This document shows positions 46,848-56,399 of a stretch of 64,000 bases of DNA, piece by piece (the first letter of the stretch is position 1; each line of letters begins with the position of its first letter). Location: the NCBI RefSeq assembly GCF_003854935.1, contig NZ_CP033969.1:1426001-1490000 (forward strand), given 5' to 3'. Under the pieces are notes generated by a model that had not been told where the DNA came from, did no database searches, and saw nothing but the letters and a program-made list of their open reading frames with translations. The DNA is from Cupriavidus pauculus (GTDB lineage Bacteria; Pseudomonadota; Gammaproteobacteria; Burkholderiales; Burkholderiaceae). A program made the position numbers and the translations under genes.

Positions 46848-47522
46848 TCAGAACAGGTCCATGATGCGCCAGCCGGCGGCGGCCGCGTGGTTGCGCAGGC
46901 GGTCGTCGGGGTTGGCGGCGATCGGCTCGCTGACTTTTTCGAGCAGCGGCAGGTCGTTGGCCGAATCGCTGTAGAACGTGGTGGTGCCGAAGTCGTCCCA
47001 CTTCGCGCCCAGGCTCTTGAGCCAGCTTTCCACGCGGGTGATCTTGCCCTCGCGGAAGCTCGGCACGCCCATGACCTCGCCGGTGAAGGCGCTCTCGGGC
47101 TTGCCGTCGACGGTCTCCGGGTCGGTGGCGATCAGGTGCTTGATGCCGAATGCCTGCGCGATGGGGGCGGTGACGAAGCTGTTGGTGGCGGTGACCACGG
47201 CGCACAGGTCGCCGGCTTCCAGGTGCTTGTACACCAGCGCCTTGGCCTGCGGCGTGATGACGGGCTCGATGACCTCGTGCATGAAGCGCACGCGCCACTG
47301 GTCCAGGCGGTCGCGCGGGTTGGCCGCCAGCGGGGCCAGCGCGAAGCGCAGGAATTCCTGGATATTGAGCGTCCCAGCCTTGTATTGGCTGTAGAACTCG
47401 TCGTTCTTGCGACGATACGATTCCTCGTCGACGACGCCCATGCGGACCAGGAAGCGGCCCCATTCGTGGTCGCTATCGGTCGGGATCAGGGTGTGGTCGA
47501 GGTCAAACAGTGCCAGATTCAT
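46848..47522 (-). CDS. HAD-IB family hydrolase (SerB-like phosphatase)
   Basis: A 224-residue HAD phosphatase. Motif I is LALFDLDHTLIPTDS, with nucleophile Asp7 and acid Asp9. CAVVTATNSFVTAPIAQAFGIKHLIATDPE is motif II, and YSDSANDLPLLEKVSEPIAANPDDRLRNHAAAAGW holds motifs III and IV. Members include phosphoserine phosphatase and histidinol-phosphate phosphatase; the substrate cannot be told from sequence. It lies just before pcnB on the same strand, with a 1-bp gap, so the two are probably co-translated. Confidence 0.92.
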   Translation of the reverse strand: MNLALFDLDHTLIPTDSDHEWGRFLVRMGVVDEESYRRKNDEFYSQYKAGTLNIQEFLRFALAPLAANPRDRLDQWRVRFMHEVIEPVITPQAKALVYKHLEAGDLCAVVTATNSFVTAPIAQAFGIKHLIATDPETVDGKPESAFTGEVMGVPSFREGKITRVESWLKSLGAKWDDFGTTTFYSDSANDLPLLEKVSEPIAANPDDRLRNHAAAAGWRIMDLF

Positions 47523-47620
47523 GGGGCGCGATTTTACATTAAGGTGCCGCGGGCGGTCGGCCTGGCCCGGGCGGGGGTGGGGCGGCGCGTGGCCGGCCCC
47601 GCGGATGGGGGGCGGGTCGG

Positions 47621-48334
47621 CTACTCCCGGAATTCGGCGAACATTTCGCGCAGCAACGGCAGCGTCACGGCCCGCTTGCGCTCCAGCGCATACATGTCCA
47701 GCGCGTCCAGCAGGGCCATCAGGCTCGGCATGTCGCGGTAATGGCGCGTGACCAGCCAGTGCGGGATTTCGGGCGATAGCTGCAGCCCGCGTTCTCTGGC
47801 GGCCTGCACCAGCGCGGCCATCTTGTCCTCGTCGGACAGCGGCTGGAGCTGGTAGACAAGCCCCCAGCCCAGCCGTGTGCGCAGGTCTTCACGTACTGGC
47901 ATCGCGCGCGGCGCCAGGCCGCCCGCCACAATCAGCGCGCAGCGCACATGGGCGCGCACTTCGTTGTACAGCGAAAACACGGCAATCTGGCGCGCCTCGT
48001 CCAGCAGCTCCACGTTGTCGACCGTGTAGACCTGGCAGGCTGGATCGAAGATGAAGTCGGCCAGTGCGTGGTGCGGGCTCAGGTAGCGGCAGTTCAGTCC
48101 CGCGTGGATGGCGCCGTCGCAGACCGCGTGCAGCAGGTGCGTGCGGCCCGAGCCCATGTCGCCCCACAGGTAGACCAGCCGGTCGTTGGCCTGCTCGCGT
48201 GCCACCTGGCCGGGCAGTTCCTTCAGCCGCTGCACGGGCTCGCGGTTGGCAGCCACGAAAAAATTCTCGAACGTCGAAGGGGGCGGGCTGCCCAGTTCGA
48301 GAGATAGCTGCTTGTGACTTTGACGCGGTGACAT
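47621..48334 (-). CDS. hda: DnaA regulatory inactivator Hda
   Basis: A 237-residue AAA+ protein related to DnaA domain III but without its DNA-binding domain IV. It starts MSPRQSHKQLSLELGSPPPSTFENF; QLSLEL is a clamp-binding motif, as in E. coli Hda. Walker A is YLWGDMGSGRTHLLHAV, Walker B is VYTVDNVELLD, and RTRLGWGLVYQLQPLSDEDKMAAL holds the arginine finger and sensor regions. Bound to the sliding clamp it stimulates ATP hydrolysis by DnaA, preventing re-initiation. It is divergent from purM. Confidence 0.95.
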   Translation of the reverse strand: MSPRQSHKQLSLELGSPPPSTFENFFVAANREPVQRLKELPGQVAREQANDRLVYLWGDMGSGRTHLLHAVCDGAIHAGLNCRYLSPHHALADFIFDPACQVYTVDNVELLDEARQIAVFSLYNEVRAHVRCALIVAGGLAPRAMPVREDLRTRLGWGLVYQLQPLSDEDKMAALVQAARERGLQLSPEIPHWLVTRHYRDMPSLMALLDALDMYALERKRAVTLPLLREMFAEFRE

Positions 48335-48539
48335 GACGAATCCGTAACTTGCGCGATGCGGGTGCGCTAGCAGGCCGATGCGCCCGCCTACTGGTCGCCG
48401 GGAGCCTGTATCCGTTAAAATCGCGATTTTACTGGAGTCGCGCCCGCGCCCCGCGTCCGATTGTCCCCAACGGTCCGGGAAGCGCGTCAAAAAGCGGCGG
48501 ATTCCACACTTCACCCTCCTCAAAGACAAGCAGGTTCTC

Positions 48540-49592
48540 ATGAGCGCATCCCCGACCGCCGGCCAGGCAGGCCTTTCCTACCGCGATGCCGGTGTTGACA
48601 TCGATGCCGGCGACGCCCTGGTCGACCGCATCAAGCCGTTTGCCAAGCGCACCATGCGCGAAGGCGTGATGGCGGGCATCGGCGGTTTCGGCGCCCTGTT
48701 CGAGCTGTCGAAGAAGTTCCAGGAGCCGGTGCTGGTCTCCGGCACGGACGGCGTGGGCACCAAGCTCAAGCTGGCGTTCCAGTTGAACCGCCACGACACC
48801 GTGGGCCAGGACCTCGTGGCGATGAGTGTGAACGACATCCTGGTGCAGGGTGCCGAGCCGCTGTTCTTCCTCGACTACTTCGCCTGCGGCAAGCTGGACG
48901 TGGACACCGCCGCGACGGTCATACAGGGCATCGCCCACGGCTGCGAACTGGCCGGTTGCGCGCTGATCGGCGGCGAGACCGCCGAGATGCCGTCGATGTA
49001 CCCGGACGGCGAGTACGACCTGGCCGGTTTTGCGGTCGGCGCGGTGGAAAAGAAGAAGATCATCGACGGCACGACGATCCGCCCGGGCGACGTGGTGCTG
49101 GGCCTGGCCTCGTCGGGCGCGCACTCGAACGGTTACTCGCTGGTGCGCAAGATCATCGAGGTGGCCAAGCCGGACCTGAATGCCGATTTCCACGGCCAGC
49201 GCCTGCAGGACGCCATCATGGCGCCCACGCGCATCTACGTGAAGCCGCTGCTGTCGCTGATCGAGACGCTGCCGGTCAAGGGCATGGCCCACATTACCGG
49301 CGGCGGCCTGACCGAGAACGTGCCGCGCGTGCTGGCCGACAACCTGACCGCCGTGATCCAGAAGGACGCCTGGACGCTGCCGCCGCTGTTCCAGTGGCTG
49401 CAGGCCCAGGGCAACGTGGCCGACGCCGAAATGCACCGCGTGTTCAACTGCGGCATCGGCATGGTGGTGATCGTCGGCAAGGAAGACGCCGAACGCGCCA
49501 TCCGCCACCTGCAGGCCGCCGGCGAAGCCGTGTGGCAGATCGGCGAGATCCAGGAACGCGCCGAAGGCCAGGCCCAGACGGTGGTGGTGTAA
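48540..49592 (+). CDS. purM: Phosphoribosylformylglycinamidine cyclo-ligase
   Basis: A 350-residue AIR synthetase, the fifth step of purine synthesis. It starts [38 protein letters not shown]. The ATP-grasp-like PurM motifs are [73 protein letters not shown] and [16 protein letters not shown]. The ATG at 48540 matches the standard start; earlier in-frame codons are not needed. A TAAAAT box at 48416-48421 may be the -10 of its promoter, but no -35 was identified. It ends just before a REP palindrome. Confidence 0.97.
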   Translation: MSASPTAGQAGLSYRDAGVDIDAGDALVDRIKPFAKRTMREGVMAGIGGFGALFELSKKFQEPVLVSGTDGVGTKLKLAFQLNRHDTVGQDLVAMSVNDILVQGAEPLFFLDYFACGKLDVDTAATVIQGIAHGCELAGCALIGGETAEMPSMYPDGEYDLAGFAVGAVEKKKIIDGTTIRPGDVVLGLASSGAHSNGYSLVRKIIEVAKPDLNADFHGQRLQDAIMAPTRIYVKPLLSLIETLPVKGMAHITGGGLTENVPRVLADNLTAVIQKDAWTLPPLFQWLQAQGNVADAEMHRVFNCGIGMVVIVGKEDAERAIRHLQAAGEAVWQIGEIQERAEGQAQTVVV

Positions 49593-49611
49593 CGCCCCAC
49601 CGGTGTAGTGC

Positions 49612-49642
49612 TCCCCTCGCCCGCATGGCGGGAGAGGGGAGA
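49612..49642. repeat. REP-like palindrome, single copy (purM/GNAT gap)
   Basis: CTCCCCTCGCCCGC pairs with GCGGGAGAGGGGAG around a 3-nt loop with one mismatch, between convergent genes. It is the same family as the array at 42.4 kb. Confidence 0.8.
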
Positions 49643-49662
49643 AACCTCCCTCCGCGGCTTTC

Positions 49663-50157
49663 CTACGCCGCCCCCAGCTCCCGCAACGCTTCCCCCGTTA
49701 CCCGGCAGATCCGCCAGTCCGGCATCACGTCGGCGCCCATGGCGCGGTAGAAGTCGATCGACGGCTGGTTCCAGTCGAGCACCGACCATTCGAAGCGGCC
49801 GCAGTCGCGCGCCACGGCCAATGCCGCCAGATGCTTGAGCAGGGCCTTGCCGAGCCCGTGGCCGCGCCAGGCCGGTTCCACGAACAGGTCTTCCAGGTAG
49901 AGCCCCGGCTTGGCCAGAAAGGTCGAGAAATTGTGGAAGAACAGCGCAAAGCCCACGGCGCGCGGGGCGCCATCCTGGTCGACTTCCACGAGTACCGCTT
50001 CCGCGTGGGGCCGGGCGCCAAACAGCGCGGCTTCGATCTTCTGCGGCGTGGCTTCCACCAGATGGGTCAGCTTTTCGTATTCGGCCAGGTCGGAGATCAG
50101 GCGGAACAGCGTGGCGCTGTCGGCGGGCGTGGCGGGGCGGATCGAGTACGGGGTCAT
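49663..50157 (-). CDS. GNAT family N-acetyltransferase
   Basis: A 164-residue acetyltransferase. It begins MTPYSIRPATPADSATLFRLISDLAEYEKLTHLVEATPQKIEAALF and has the acetyl-CoA motif A: GLYLEDLFVEPAWRGHGLGKALLKHLAALAVARDCGRFEWSVLDWNQPSIDFYRAMGADVMPDW. That resembles diamine (spermidine/thialysine) acetyltransferases of the SAT family. The substrate is not known. The start lies 66 bp after the end of miaA on the same strand, so a joint transcript is possible. Confidence 0.92.
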   Translation of the reverse strand: MTPYSIRPATPADSATLFRLISDLAEYEKLTHLVEATPQKIEAALFGARPHAEAVLVEVDQDGAPRAVGFALFFHNFSTFLAKPGLYLEDLFVEPAWRGHGLGKALLKHLAALAVARDCGRFEWSVLDWNQPSIDFYRAMGADVMPDWRICRVTGEALRELGAA

Positions 50158-50223
50158 GGCGGGGCGTGCCGAGCATCGGCGCTTGAAAAAGTGAACGCCG
50201 ATTATCGTCCAGCTCTGGCGCGA

Positions 50224-51177
50224 TCACCAGCCCGCGGCGCGGGCCACCTGGGCGACGTAGTCGGGCGCCAGCGCATCGACGGACACGCGCTCGGGCGTGC
50301 TGCGCAGCCACGTCAACTGGCGTTTGCAGAGTTGGCGCGTGGCGGCGATGCCGCGCTCGCGCATGCTGGCGAAGTCGCAGTCGCCATCCAGATACTCCCA
50401 GACCTGCCGATACCCGACGCACCGCATCGACGGCAGGCCCAGGTGCAGGTCGCCGCGCGCGCGCAGGGCCTTGACCTCGTCCAGCAGGCCGCCTTCGAGC
50501 ATGGCGTCGAAGCGGGCGGCGATGCGCGCGTGCAGCACGGCGCGGTCCGATGGCTCCAGCGCGATCACCCGGTAGCGCGCGTCGGCGGCGCCGGCGAACG
50601 TGCGGGCATCGGCCTGGCGGGCCAGCAGCGCCGACATCGGCTGGCCGCTCAGGCGGAAGATTTCGAGCGCGCGCTGGATGCGCTGCGCATCGTTCGGCGC
50701 CAGGCGGGCGGCGGTCACCGGGTCCACCTCGGCCAGCATCGCATGCAGCGCCGGCCAGCCGCGCGCGGCCGCCAGCGCGTCCAGCTCGGCGCGCAGGGCC
50801 GGGTCGGCCTGCGGCAGGTCGTTCAGCCCCTGCGTCAGCGCCTTGTAGTAGAGCATCGTGCCGCCCACGATCAGCGGCGTGCGCCCGCGCGCGCGAATAT
50901 CGTCCACCAGCCGCTCGGCATCGGTCACGAATTGCGCGGCCGAGTAGCTGTCGAGCGGGTCGATGATGTCAATCAGGTGGTGCGGCACGCTGGCCAGTTC
51001 GCCGGGCGTCGGCTTGGCCGTGCCGATATCCATGCCGCGATAGACCAGCGCCGAATCGAGGCTGATGATCTCCACGGGCCGGCGCGCGGCCAGGGCCAGC
51101 GCCGCCGCGGTCTTGCCCGAGGCGGTGGGACCCAGCAGGCAGACGACGGGCGGGTGAGTGGAAGACTGCGCGGACAT
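50224..51177 (-). CDS. miaA: tRNA dimethylallyltransferase
   Basis: A 317-residue enzyme that adds the isopentenyl group to A37 of tRNAs reading UNN codons. The P-loop is [59 protein letters not shown] and [36 protein letters not shown] are classic. The RNA-binding end has [16 protein letters not shown] and [14 protein letters not shown]. It lies 12 bp after mutL; mutL-miaA is a widely conserved pair. Confidence 0.97.
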   Translation of the reverse strand: MSAQSSTHPPVVCLLGPTASGKTAAALALAARRPVEIISLDSALVYRGMDIGTAKPTPGELASVPHHLIDIIDPLDSYSAAQFVTDAERLVDDIRARGRTPLIVGGTMLYYKALTQGLNDLPQADPALRAELDALAAARGWPALHAMLAEVDPVTAARLAPNDAQRIQRALEIFRLSGQPMSALLARQADARTFAGAADARYRVIALEPSDRAVLHARIAARFDAMLEGGLLDEVKALRARGDLHLGLPSMRCVGYRQVWEYLDGDCDFASMRERGIAATRQLCKRQLTWLRSTPERVSVDALAPDYVAQVARAAGW

Positions 51178-51189
51178 CTTGCAGGCAGG

Positions 51190-53166
51190 TTACTGGCCGC
51201 GCAGGAACAGGCGGTCGAGTTCGGTCACGGTCAACTGGACCCAGGTGGGACGGCCATGGTTGCACTGGTCGGCGCGCTCGGTCTGCTCCATCTGGCGCAG
51301 CAGCGCGTTCATTTCCTCGACCGTGAGCTTGCGGTTGGCGCGCACGGCGCTGTGGCACGCCAGCGTGGCCAGCAGTTCGTTGCGGCGCTCGGCCAGCACG
51401 CGCGAGCCGCCGAACGATTGCAGGTCGCGCAGCACGTCGCGCGCCAGCGCCTCGGCGTCGGCCTGCTTCAGCAGCGCCGGCACCGCGCGCACGGCCAGCG
51501 TGGTGGGCGACACCGGCGCGATGTCGAAGCCCAGCAACTGCAGCGTTTCCTGATGTTCCTCGGCGGCGCCGATCTCGACCGGGCTGGCGGGCAGCGTCAC
51601 CGGGATCAGCAGCGGCTGCACCGCAAGGTCGCGGGCGTCGAGACCGGTCTTGATCTGCTCGTAGAGAATGCGTTCGTGGGCCGCGTGCATGTCGACCAGC
51701 ACCAGCCCGCGCGCGTTCTGCGCCAGCACGTAGATACCGTGGAGCTGGGCGATGGCGTAGCCGAGCGGATGGTCGGCGTCGGCATCGTCATCGTTCGTGG
51801 CCGGCAGGCCGGCGTCGCGCGACGGCAGGCGGTCCAGCAGGCCGGGCGGCTCGTCGGCGCGGGCGGCCTGGGCATCGGCCAGCCAGGCCGGCGGCTGCGG
51901 GGACGGCTGCCAGGCCCGCGCGGTGTCGCCGGACGCCGGCGCGGTAGCCTCGCGCACCATGCCCAGGTACGCCTGGCGCGGCTGGGCGATGCCCAGCTCG
52001 CTCTGGCGGCCGGCCGAATAGTTGATCCACTGCGGCGCGGCGCCGGGCACGCCGGCCGGACGTGCCGCCGGCATCGGCACCAGCCCGGCACCGTCGCCGG
52101 TATCGGAATGCAGGCTGTCGCCCTGTTCGCCGGCCTGGCGCGCCAGGCAGCGCTGCACGGCGTGGTAGACAAACTGGTGCACCGCGCGCGATTCGCGGAA
52201 GCGCACTTCGATCTTCGACGGGTGCACGTTGACGTCGACCAGCTCGGGCGGCAGGTCCAGGCACAGCACGTACGACGGGAAGCGGTCGCCGTGCAGCACG
52301 TCCTGGTAGGCGCTGCGCACGGCGTGGTTCAGCAGCTTGTCGCGCACGAAGCGGCCGTTGACGAAGAAATACTGCTGGTCCGGCCGCCCGCGCGACGCGG
52401 TGGGCAGCCCGGCAAAGCCGTACAGGTGCAGCGCGTCGGCGCCTTCGTCCAGCGCCAGCCGGGCGCGCGCGAAGTCGCTGCCCAGCACCTGGGCGGTGCG
52501 CGTGGCCACGTCGCCGGCGTTCCAGTGTTCGAGCGGCTTGCCGTTGTGGTGGACCGAGATCGTGACGTCGGGCCGTGCCAGCGCCGCGCGGCGGATCATC
52601 TCCAGGCAATGGCCCAGCTCGGTCTGCTCGGACTTGAGGAACTTTCTGCGCGCCGGCGTGTTGAAGTACAGGTGCTGGACGTCGATCATCGTGCCGACCC
52701 CGCCGGACGCGGGCTGCACGTGGCCGGTATCGGCGCTGATCTGCGTGGCATGGGCGTCGCCGGCCGTGCGGCTGGTCAGCACGAGGTGCGACACGGAAGC
52801 GATGGACGCCAGCGCCTCGCCGCGAAAGCCCAGCGTCAGCACCGATTCCAGCTCGTCGAGCGAGGCAATCTTGCTGGTGGCGTGCCGCATCAGGGCCACC
52901 GGCAGTTCGCTGGCGGGAATGCCGCAGCCGTTGTCGGTGATGACGATGCGGCGCACGCCGCCTTCCTCCAGCCGGATGCCCAGTTGCGTGGCGCCGGCGT
53001 CGAGCGCGTTTTCGAGCAGTTCCTTGACCACCGACGCGGGCCGCTCCACCACCTCGCCGGCGGCGATCTGGCTGATCAGTTGATCGGGCAACGGCCGGAT
53101 CGGGCGGCCGGGCTGGGTGGTGCGGAGGGAGGCCCGGGCTTCGGGCAGGGCGGCGTCGGCAGGCAT
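51190..53166 (-). CDS. mutL: DNA mismatch repair protein MutL (endonuclease type)
   Basis: A 658-residue mismatch-repair protein. The GHKL ATPase domain has IAAGEVVERPASVVKELLENALDAGAT, VITDNGCGI, HATSKI and TLGFRGEALASIASVS. A Pro/Ala-rich linker (about 340-450) joins the C-terminal dimer domain. That domain has VDMHAAHERILYE, a form of the DQHAx2Ex4E metal site, and CNHGRPT near the end, the matching zinc-site motif. It should thus nick DNA itself, as in bacteria lacking MutH. The ATG at 53166 gives the usual N-terminus; a 24-codon extension is unlikely. miaA follows. Confidence 0.96.
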   Translation of the reverse strand: MPADAALPEARASLRTTQPGRPIRPLPDQLISQIAAGEVVERPASVVKELLENALDAGATQLGIRLEEGGVRRIVITDNGCGIPASELPVALMRHATSKIASLDELESVLTLGFRGEALASIASVSHLVLTSRTAGDAHATQISADTGHVQPASGGVGTMIDVQHLYFNTPARRKFLKSEQTELGHCLEMIRRAALARPDVTISVHHNGKPLEHWNAGDVATRTAQVLGSDFARARLALDEGADALHLYGFAGLPTASRGRPDQQYFFVNGRFVRDKLLNHAVRSAYQDVLHGDRFPSYVLCLDLPPELVDVNVHPSKIEVRFRESRAVHQFVYHAVQRCLARQAGEQGDSLHSDTGDGAGLVPMPAARPAGVPGAAPQWINYSAGRQSELGIAQPRQAYLGMVREATAPASGDTARAWQPSPQPPAWLADAQAARADEPPGLLDRLPSRDAGLPATNDDDADADHPLGYAIAQLHGIYVLAQNARGLVLVDMHAAHERILYEQIKTGLDARDLAVQPLLIPVTLPASPVEIGAAEEHQETLQLLGFDIAPVSPTTLAVRAVPALLKQADAEALARDVLRDLQSFGGSRVLAERRNELLATLACHSAVRANRKLTVEEMNALLRQMEQTERADQCNHGRPTWVQLTVTELDRLFLRGQ

Positions 53167-53280
53167 GCGGGCGATTATACGTGCGGCCGGACACCTTTTC
53201 GGCGCACTCCGGACCGGCAGGGGCCGGAACGGTTTCATGGCTCTTGTATGATGGGGGCCTTCACGAGAGAGAGGTCAAAT

Positions 53281-53946
53281 TTGGATACCGCATTGCACCT
53301 GTTCGACATGATCCTGCATGTCGACAAATTCCTCGGTCAGTTCGTCCTGGACTATGGCGTCTGGGTCTACGGCATCCTGTTTGCCATCGTGTTCGCGGAA
53401 ACCGGCCTCGTGGTCGTGCCGTTCCTGCCCGGGGATTCGCTGCTGTTCATCGCGGGGGCCATGTGCGCCACCGGGGCCATGAACGAGTGGATGCTCTGCG
53501 GCCTGCTGTTCGCGGCCGCGGTGATCGGCAACACCGTCAACTATTTCATCGGCAGCTGGATCGGGCCGAAGGTGTTTGACCACCAGTGGCGCTTCCTGGA
53601 CCAGAACGCGCTGCGCAAGACGCACGATTTCTACGAGCGCCACGGCGGCAAGACGCTGGTCATGGCGCGTTTCATCCCGATCGTGCGGACGTTTGCGCCG
53701 TTCGTGGCGGGGGTGTCGCAGATGACGTTCGCGCGCTTCCAGCTCTTCAACGTGCTGGGCGCCGCCCTGTGGGTGTTCGGCCTGGTCTTTGCCGGCTACT
53801 TCTTCGGCAACCTGCCGTTCATCAAGCAGTACCTGAACCTGATCGTGCTGGCCGGGATCGGCGCGGCCATCGTGCCGCTGGTGCTGGGCGGGCTCTGGAA
53901 GCTGGTGCGCGGCCCGCGCCGCCGTCCGGCCGACCGCAAGCCCTGA
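53281..53946 (+). CDS. DedA family membrane protein
   Basis: A 221-residue inner-membrane protein with a TTG start (53281) after an AGAGAGAGGTC ribosome site. Family motifs are FAIVFAETGLVVVPFLPGDSLLFIAGAM, GNTVNYFIGSWIGPKVFD, and HGGKTLVMARFIPIVRTFAPFVAGVSQMTFARFQLFNVLGAALWV. The conserved acidic (E) and arginine (R) residues needed for function are present. DedA proteins are thought to recycle undecaprenyl phosphate or other lipid carriers and support proton-motive-force balance. The C-terminus is basic. It is divergent from mutL. Confidence 0.93.
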   Translation: MDTALHLFDMILHVDKFLGQFVLDYGVWVYGILFAIVFAETGLVVVPFLPGDSLLFIAGAMCATGAMNEWMLCGLLFAAAVIGNTVNYFIGSWIGPKVFDHQWRFLDQNALRKTHDFYERHGGKTLVMARFIPIVRTFAPFVAGVSQMTFARFQLFNVLGAALWVFGLVFAGYFFGNLPFIKQYLNLIVLAGIGAAIVPLVLGGLWKLVRGPRRRPADRKP

Positions 53947-53982
53947 GCGCGGGGCGCCCGTGGGGCGCTCACCGGTGGGCCG

Positions 53983-54831
53983 TCAGCTCAGGCTGCGGCT
54001 CATCATCCGCAGGGCCGGCATGCGGTCGCGGATCTGCGTGGTGTCGGCCGCATCGGGCCGCGCCCGCACATAGGCTTCCAGGTCTTCCAGCGCCGGCCGG
54101 AAGCACTCCAGGTTGGCATAGGCCAGCCCCCGGTCGCGCACTTCCTCGATCGAATCGGGCAGCAGGATGACCAGGCGGTTCTGCACCGCCAGCAGCCGCT
54201 GCCAGCGCGATTCCTGCAGGTAGATCGCCTTCAGGTTGCGCAGCATGCGCGCCACGATCTCGCGGTGGCCGGCCACCTGCAGGAACAATCCCAGCGGTAC
54301 CTCGTTGGACCCGGTGATGCCTTCGCGCTCCAGCCACGGGTCGAGCATTTCCTGCAACTGCTCCCGGGACAGCGTCTCGCCGGTCAGCGGGTCGAGCACG
54401 ACCTCGCCGGCCGGAATGGTCATGCGCACCAGAAAGTGGTTCGGGAACGACACCCCCTTGAGCGGCAGGCCGATCTGCTGGCCCAGTTCCATGTACAGCA
54501 CGGCCAGCGAGATGGGAATGCCGCGGCGCTGCTTGAGCACCACGTTCAGGTAGGAGTTGTCGGGGTCGTAGTAGTCGTTCGCGTTGGGCCCGAAGCCCAG
54601 GTCGCGGTAGAAGAAATGATTGAGCAGCCGCAGGCGCTGGATGGCCGGCGTGCCCTCGGCAATCCGGCGCTTCAGGCGCACCGCCAGCACGTCCAGCGCG
54701 GCAAGCTCGGCCTGCAGGTCGAGGTCCGGATAGGCGTCCTGGGCGATCGCGAGCGCGGTTTCCGTCAGCGGGATGGCGTCGTCGTCGGCCACGAGGCTGG
54801 CGAAATAGTCCAGGACTTTCGTGGAGGTCAT
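53983..54831 (-). CDS. SirB1 family protein (transglutaminase-like with TPR)
   Basis: A 282-residue protein of the SirB1 family. Residues 1-180 form a transglutaminase-like core, with LRLLNHFFYRDLGFGPNANDYYDPDNSYLNVVLKQRRGIPISLAVLYMELGQQIGLPLKGVSFPNHFLVRM. The usual catalytic cysteine place is occupied by Ser (GIPISLAVLY), so it is probably not an active protease. The C-terminal part has TPR-like helices (AIYLQESRWQRLLAVQNRLVILLP). Function is unknown; some relatives sit near peptidoglycan genes. murJ lies 18 bp upstream on the same strand. Confidence 0.88.
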   Translation of the reverse strand: MTSTKVLDYFASLVADDDAIPLTETALAIAQDAYPDLDLQAELAALDVLAVRLKRRIAEGTPAIQRLRLLNHFFYRDLGFGPNANDYYDPDNSYLNVVLKQRRGIPISLAVLYMELGQQIGLPLKGVSFPNHFLVRMTIPAGEVVLDPLTGETLSREQLQEMLDPWLEREGITGSNEVPLGLFLQVAGHREIVARMLRNLKAIYLQESRWQRLLAVQNRLVILLPDSIEEVRDRGLAYANLECFRPALEDLEAYVRARPDAADTTQIRDRMPALRMMSRSLS

Positions 54832-54848
54832 GGGGGCGATGTTCCTGA

Positions 54849-56399
54849 CTAGCCGGCGCGGCGCCGGAAGGCCGCATAGCGCAGGCCCATGAGCCACAGT
54901 GTACCGAAGTAGACCGCCGCCGCAAGTACCAGGCAGGCCGCCATCAGCGCGATGCGCAGCCAGGGGGTGGCGCCCATTCCCACCCAGTCGAAGTTGCGCG
55001 AGAACCAGAGCAGCATGCCCGACAGGATCAGCACGGCCGCCACCAGCCGCAGCAGGAACAGCCCCCAGCCCGGCGCGGGATGGTAGAAGCCGCGCCGGCG
55101 CAGGCCGAAGAACAGCAGCAGCGCGTTGACCGTGGCACCAAAGCTGATCGACAGCGCCAGCCCCGCATGGGCGAACATCGGCACGAACACGAAGTTCGAC
55201 ACCTGGGTGATGACCAGCACCAGCACCGCGATCTTGACCGGCGTGCGGATGTCCTGCCGCGCATAGAAGCCAGGCGTCAGGATCTTGATCAGGATGAGGC
55301 TCAGCAGCCCGACGCCGTAGGTGGCCACGGCCTGGCGCGTCATTTCCACGGCGTGGGCGTCGAACTTCCCGTAGTTGAACAGCACCGACGTCAGCGGCGT
55401 GCCGAACACGAAGAGGCCCACCGCGCACGGCACGGCCAGCAGGAAGGTCAGGCGCAGGCCCCAGTCCAGCAGGCCCGAATATTCCTCGCGGTCATCGTTG
55501 GCGCTGGCGCGCGACAGGCTGGGCAGCAGGATGGTGCCCAGCGCCACGCCCAGCAGGGCGGTGGGGAATTCCATCAGTCGGTCGGCATAGGTCAGGTACG
55601 ACACGCTGCCCGCCGCCAGCCGCGACGCGATATTCGTATTGATGATCAGGCTGATCTGGGCCACGGACACGGCCAGCAGCGCCGGCGCCATCTGCCGGGC
55701 CACGCGCCGGGCGCCGGGGTTGGACCACGCCGCACGCAGGTTCAGCGACACGCGCGGCAGCACGCCCAGGCGCCGCATGGCCGGGACCTGGATGGCCAGT
55801 TGCAGCACGCCGCCCACCAGCACGCCCCACGCCTGCGCGTAGATCGGCTGCGCCATGTGCGGGCCGACCCACAGCGCCGCCACGATCAGGCAGACGTTGA
55901 GCAGCACCGGCGTGAAGGCCGGCACGGCAAAGTTGCGCCACGTGTTCAGCACGCCCGACGCCAGCGCCACCATCGAGATCAGGCCGATGTACGGGAACAT
56001 GACGCGCGTCATGAATACGGCGGCGTCGTAGGTCTCGGCGTCGCCCCGGAAGCCGGTGGCCACGACGGTCATGACAATCGGCGCGGCCACCACGCCCAGC
56101 AGCGACACGGCCGCCAGCACCCAGGCCATCACCGTGGCCACGGCGTCGATCAGCCGGTGGGTTTCCTCGTCGCCGCGCTTGCCGTGGTACTCGTTCAGGA
56201 TCGGCACGAACGCCTGCGAGAACGCGCCCTCGCCAAAGATGCGGCGCAGCAGGTTGGGGATGCGGAACGCCACGTTGAAGGCGTCGGTCATGTCCGAGGC
56301 GCCAAAGGCCCGGGCGATCAGGATTTCGCGCATCAGGCCCGTGATGCGCGAGAGCATCGTCAGGCCGCTGATGGTGGCGAGCGCTTTGAGGAGGTTCAA
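54849..56399 (-). CDS. murJ: Lipid II flippase MurJ
   Basis: A 516-residue inner-membrane transporter with 14 predicted helices that flips lipid II for peptidoglycan synthesis. The TTG start at 56399 gives LNLLKALATISGLTMLSRITGLMREILIARAFGAS, the normal MurJ opening; the longer frame adds 28 atypical residues. Conserved arginines and motifs are present: FGEGAFSQAFVPILNEY, and the SYLTYADRLMEFPTALLGVALGTILLPSLSRA block. The length is close to E. coli MurJ (511). It is divergent from rpsT. Confidence 0.95.
   Translation of the reverse strand: MNLLKALATISGLTMLSRITGLMREILIARAFGASDMTDAFNVAFRIPNLLRRIFGEGAFSQAFVPILNEYHGKRGDEETHRLIDAVATVMAWVLAAVSLLGVVAAPIVMTVVATGFRGDAETYDAAVFMTRVMFPYIGLISMVALASGVLNTWRNFAVPAFTPVLLNVCLIVAALWVGPHMAQPIYAQAWGVLVGGVLQLAIQVPAMRRLGVLPRVSLNLRAAWSNPGARRVARQMAPALLAVSVAQISLIINTNIASRLAAGSVSYLTYADRLMEFPTALLGVALGTILLPSLSRASANDDREEYSGLLDWGLRLTFLLAVPCAVGLFVFGTPLTSVLFNYGKFDAHAVEMTRQAVATYGVGLLSLILIKILTPGFYARQDIRTPVKIAVLVLVITQVSNFVFVPMFAHAGLALSISFGATVNALLLFFGLRRRGFYHPAPGWGLFLLRLVAAVLILSGMLLWFSRNFDWVGMGATPWLRIALMAACLVLAAAVYFGTLWLMGLRYAAFRRRAG

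Noticed and set aside
49831-53280. Upstream 1150 codons of a very long plus-strand frame ending in the DedA protein
   Set aside because: Only the last 221 codons encode DedA. The rest is antisense to miaA and mutL with shadow composition.
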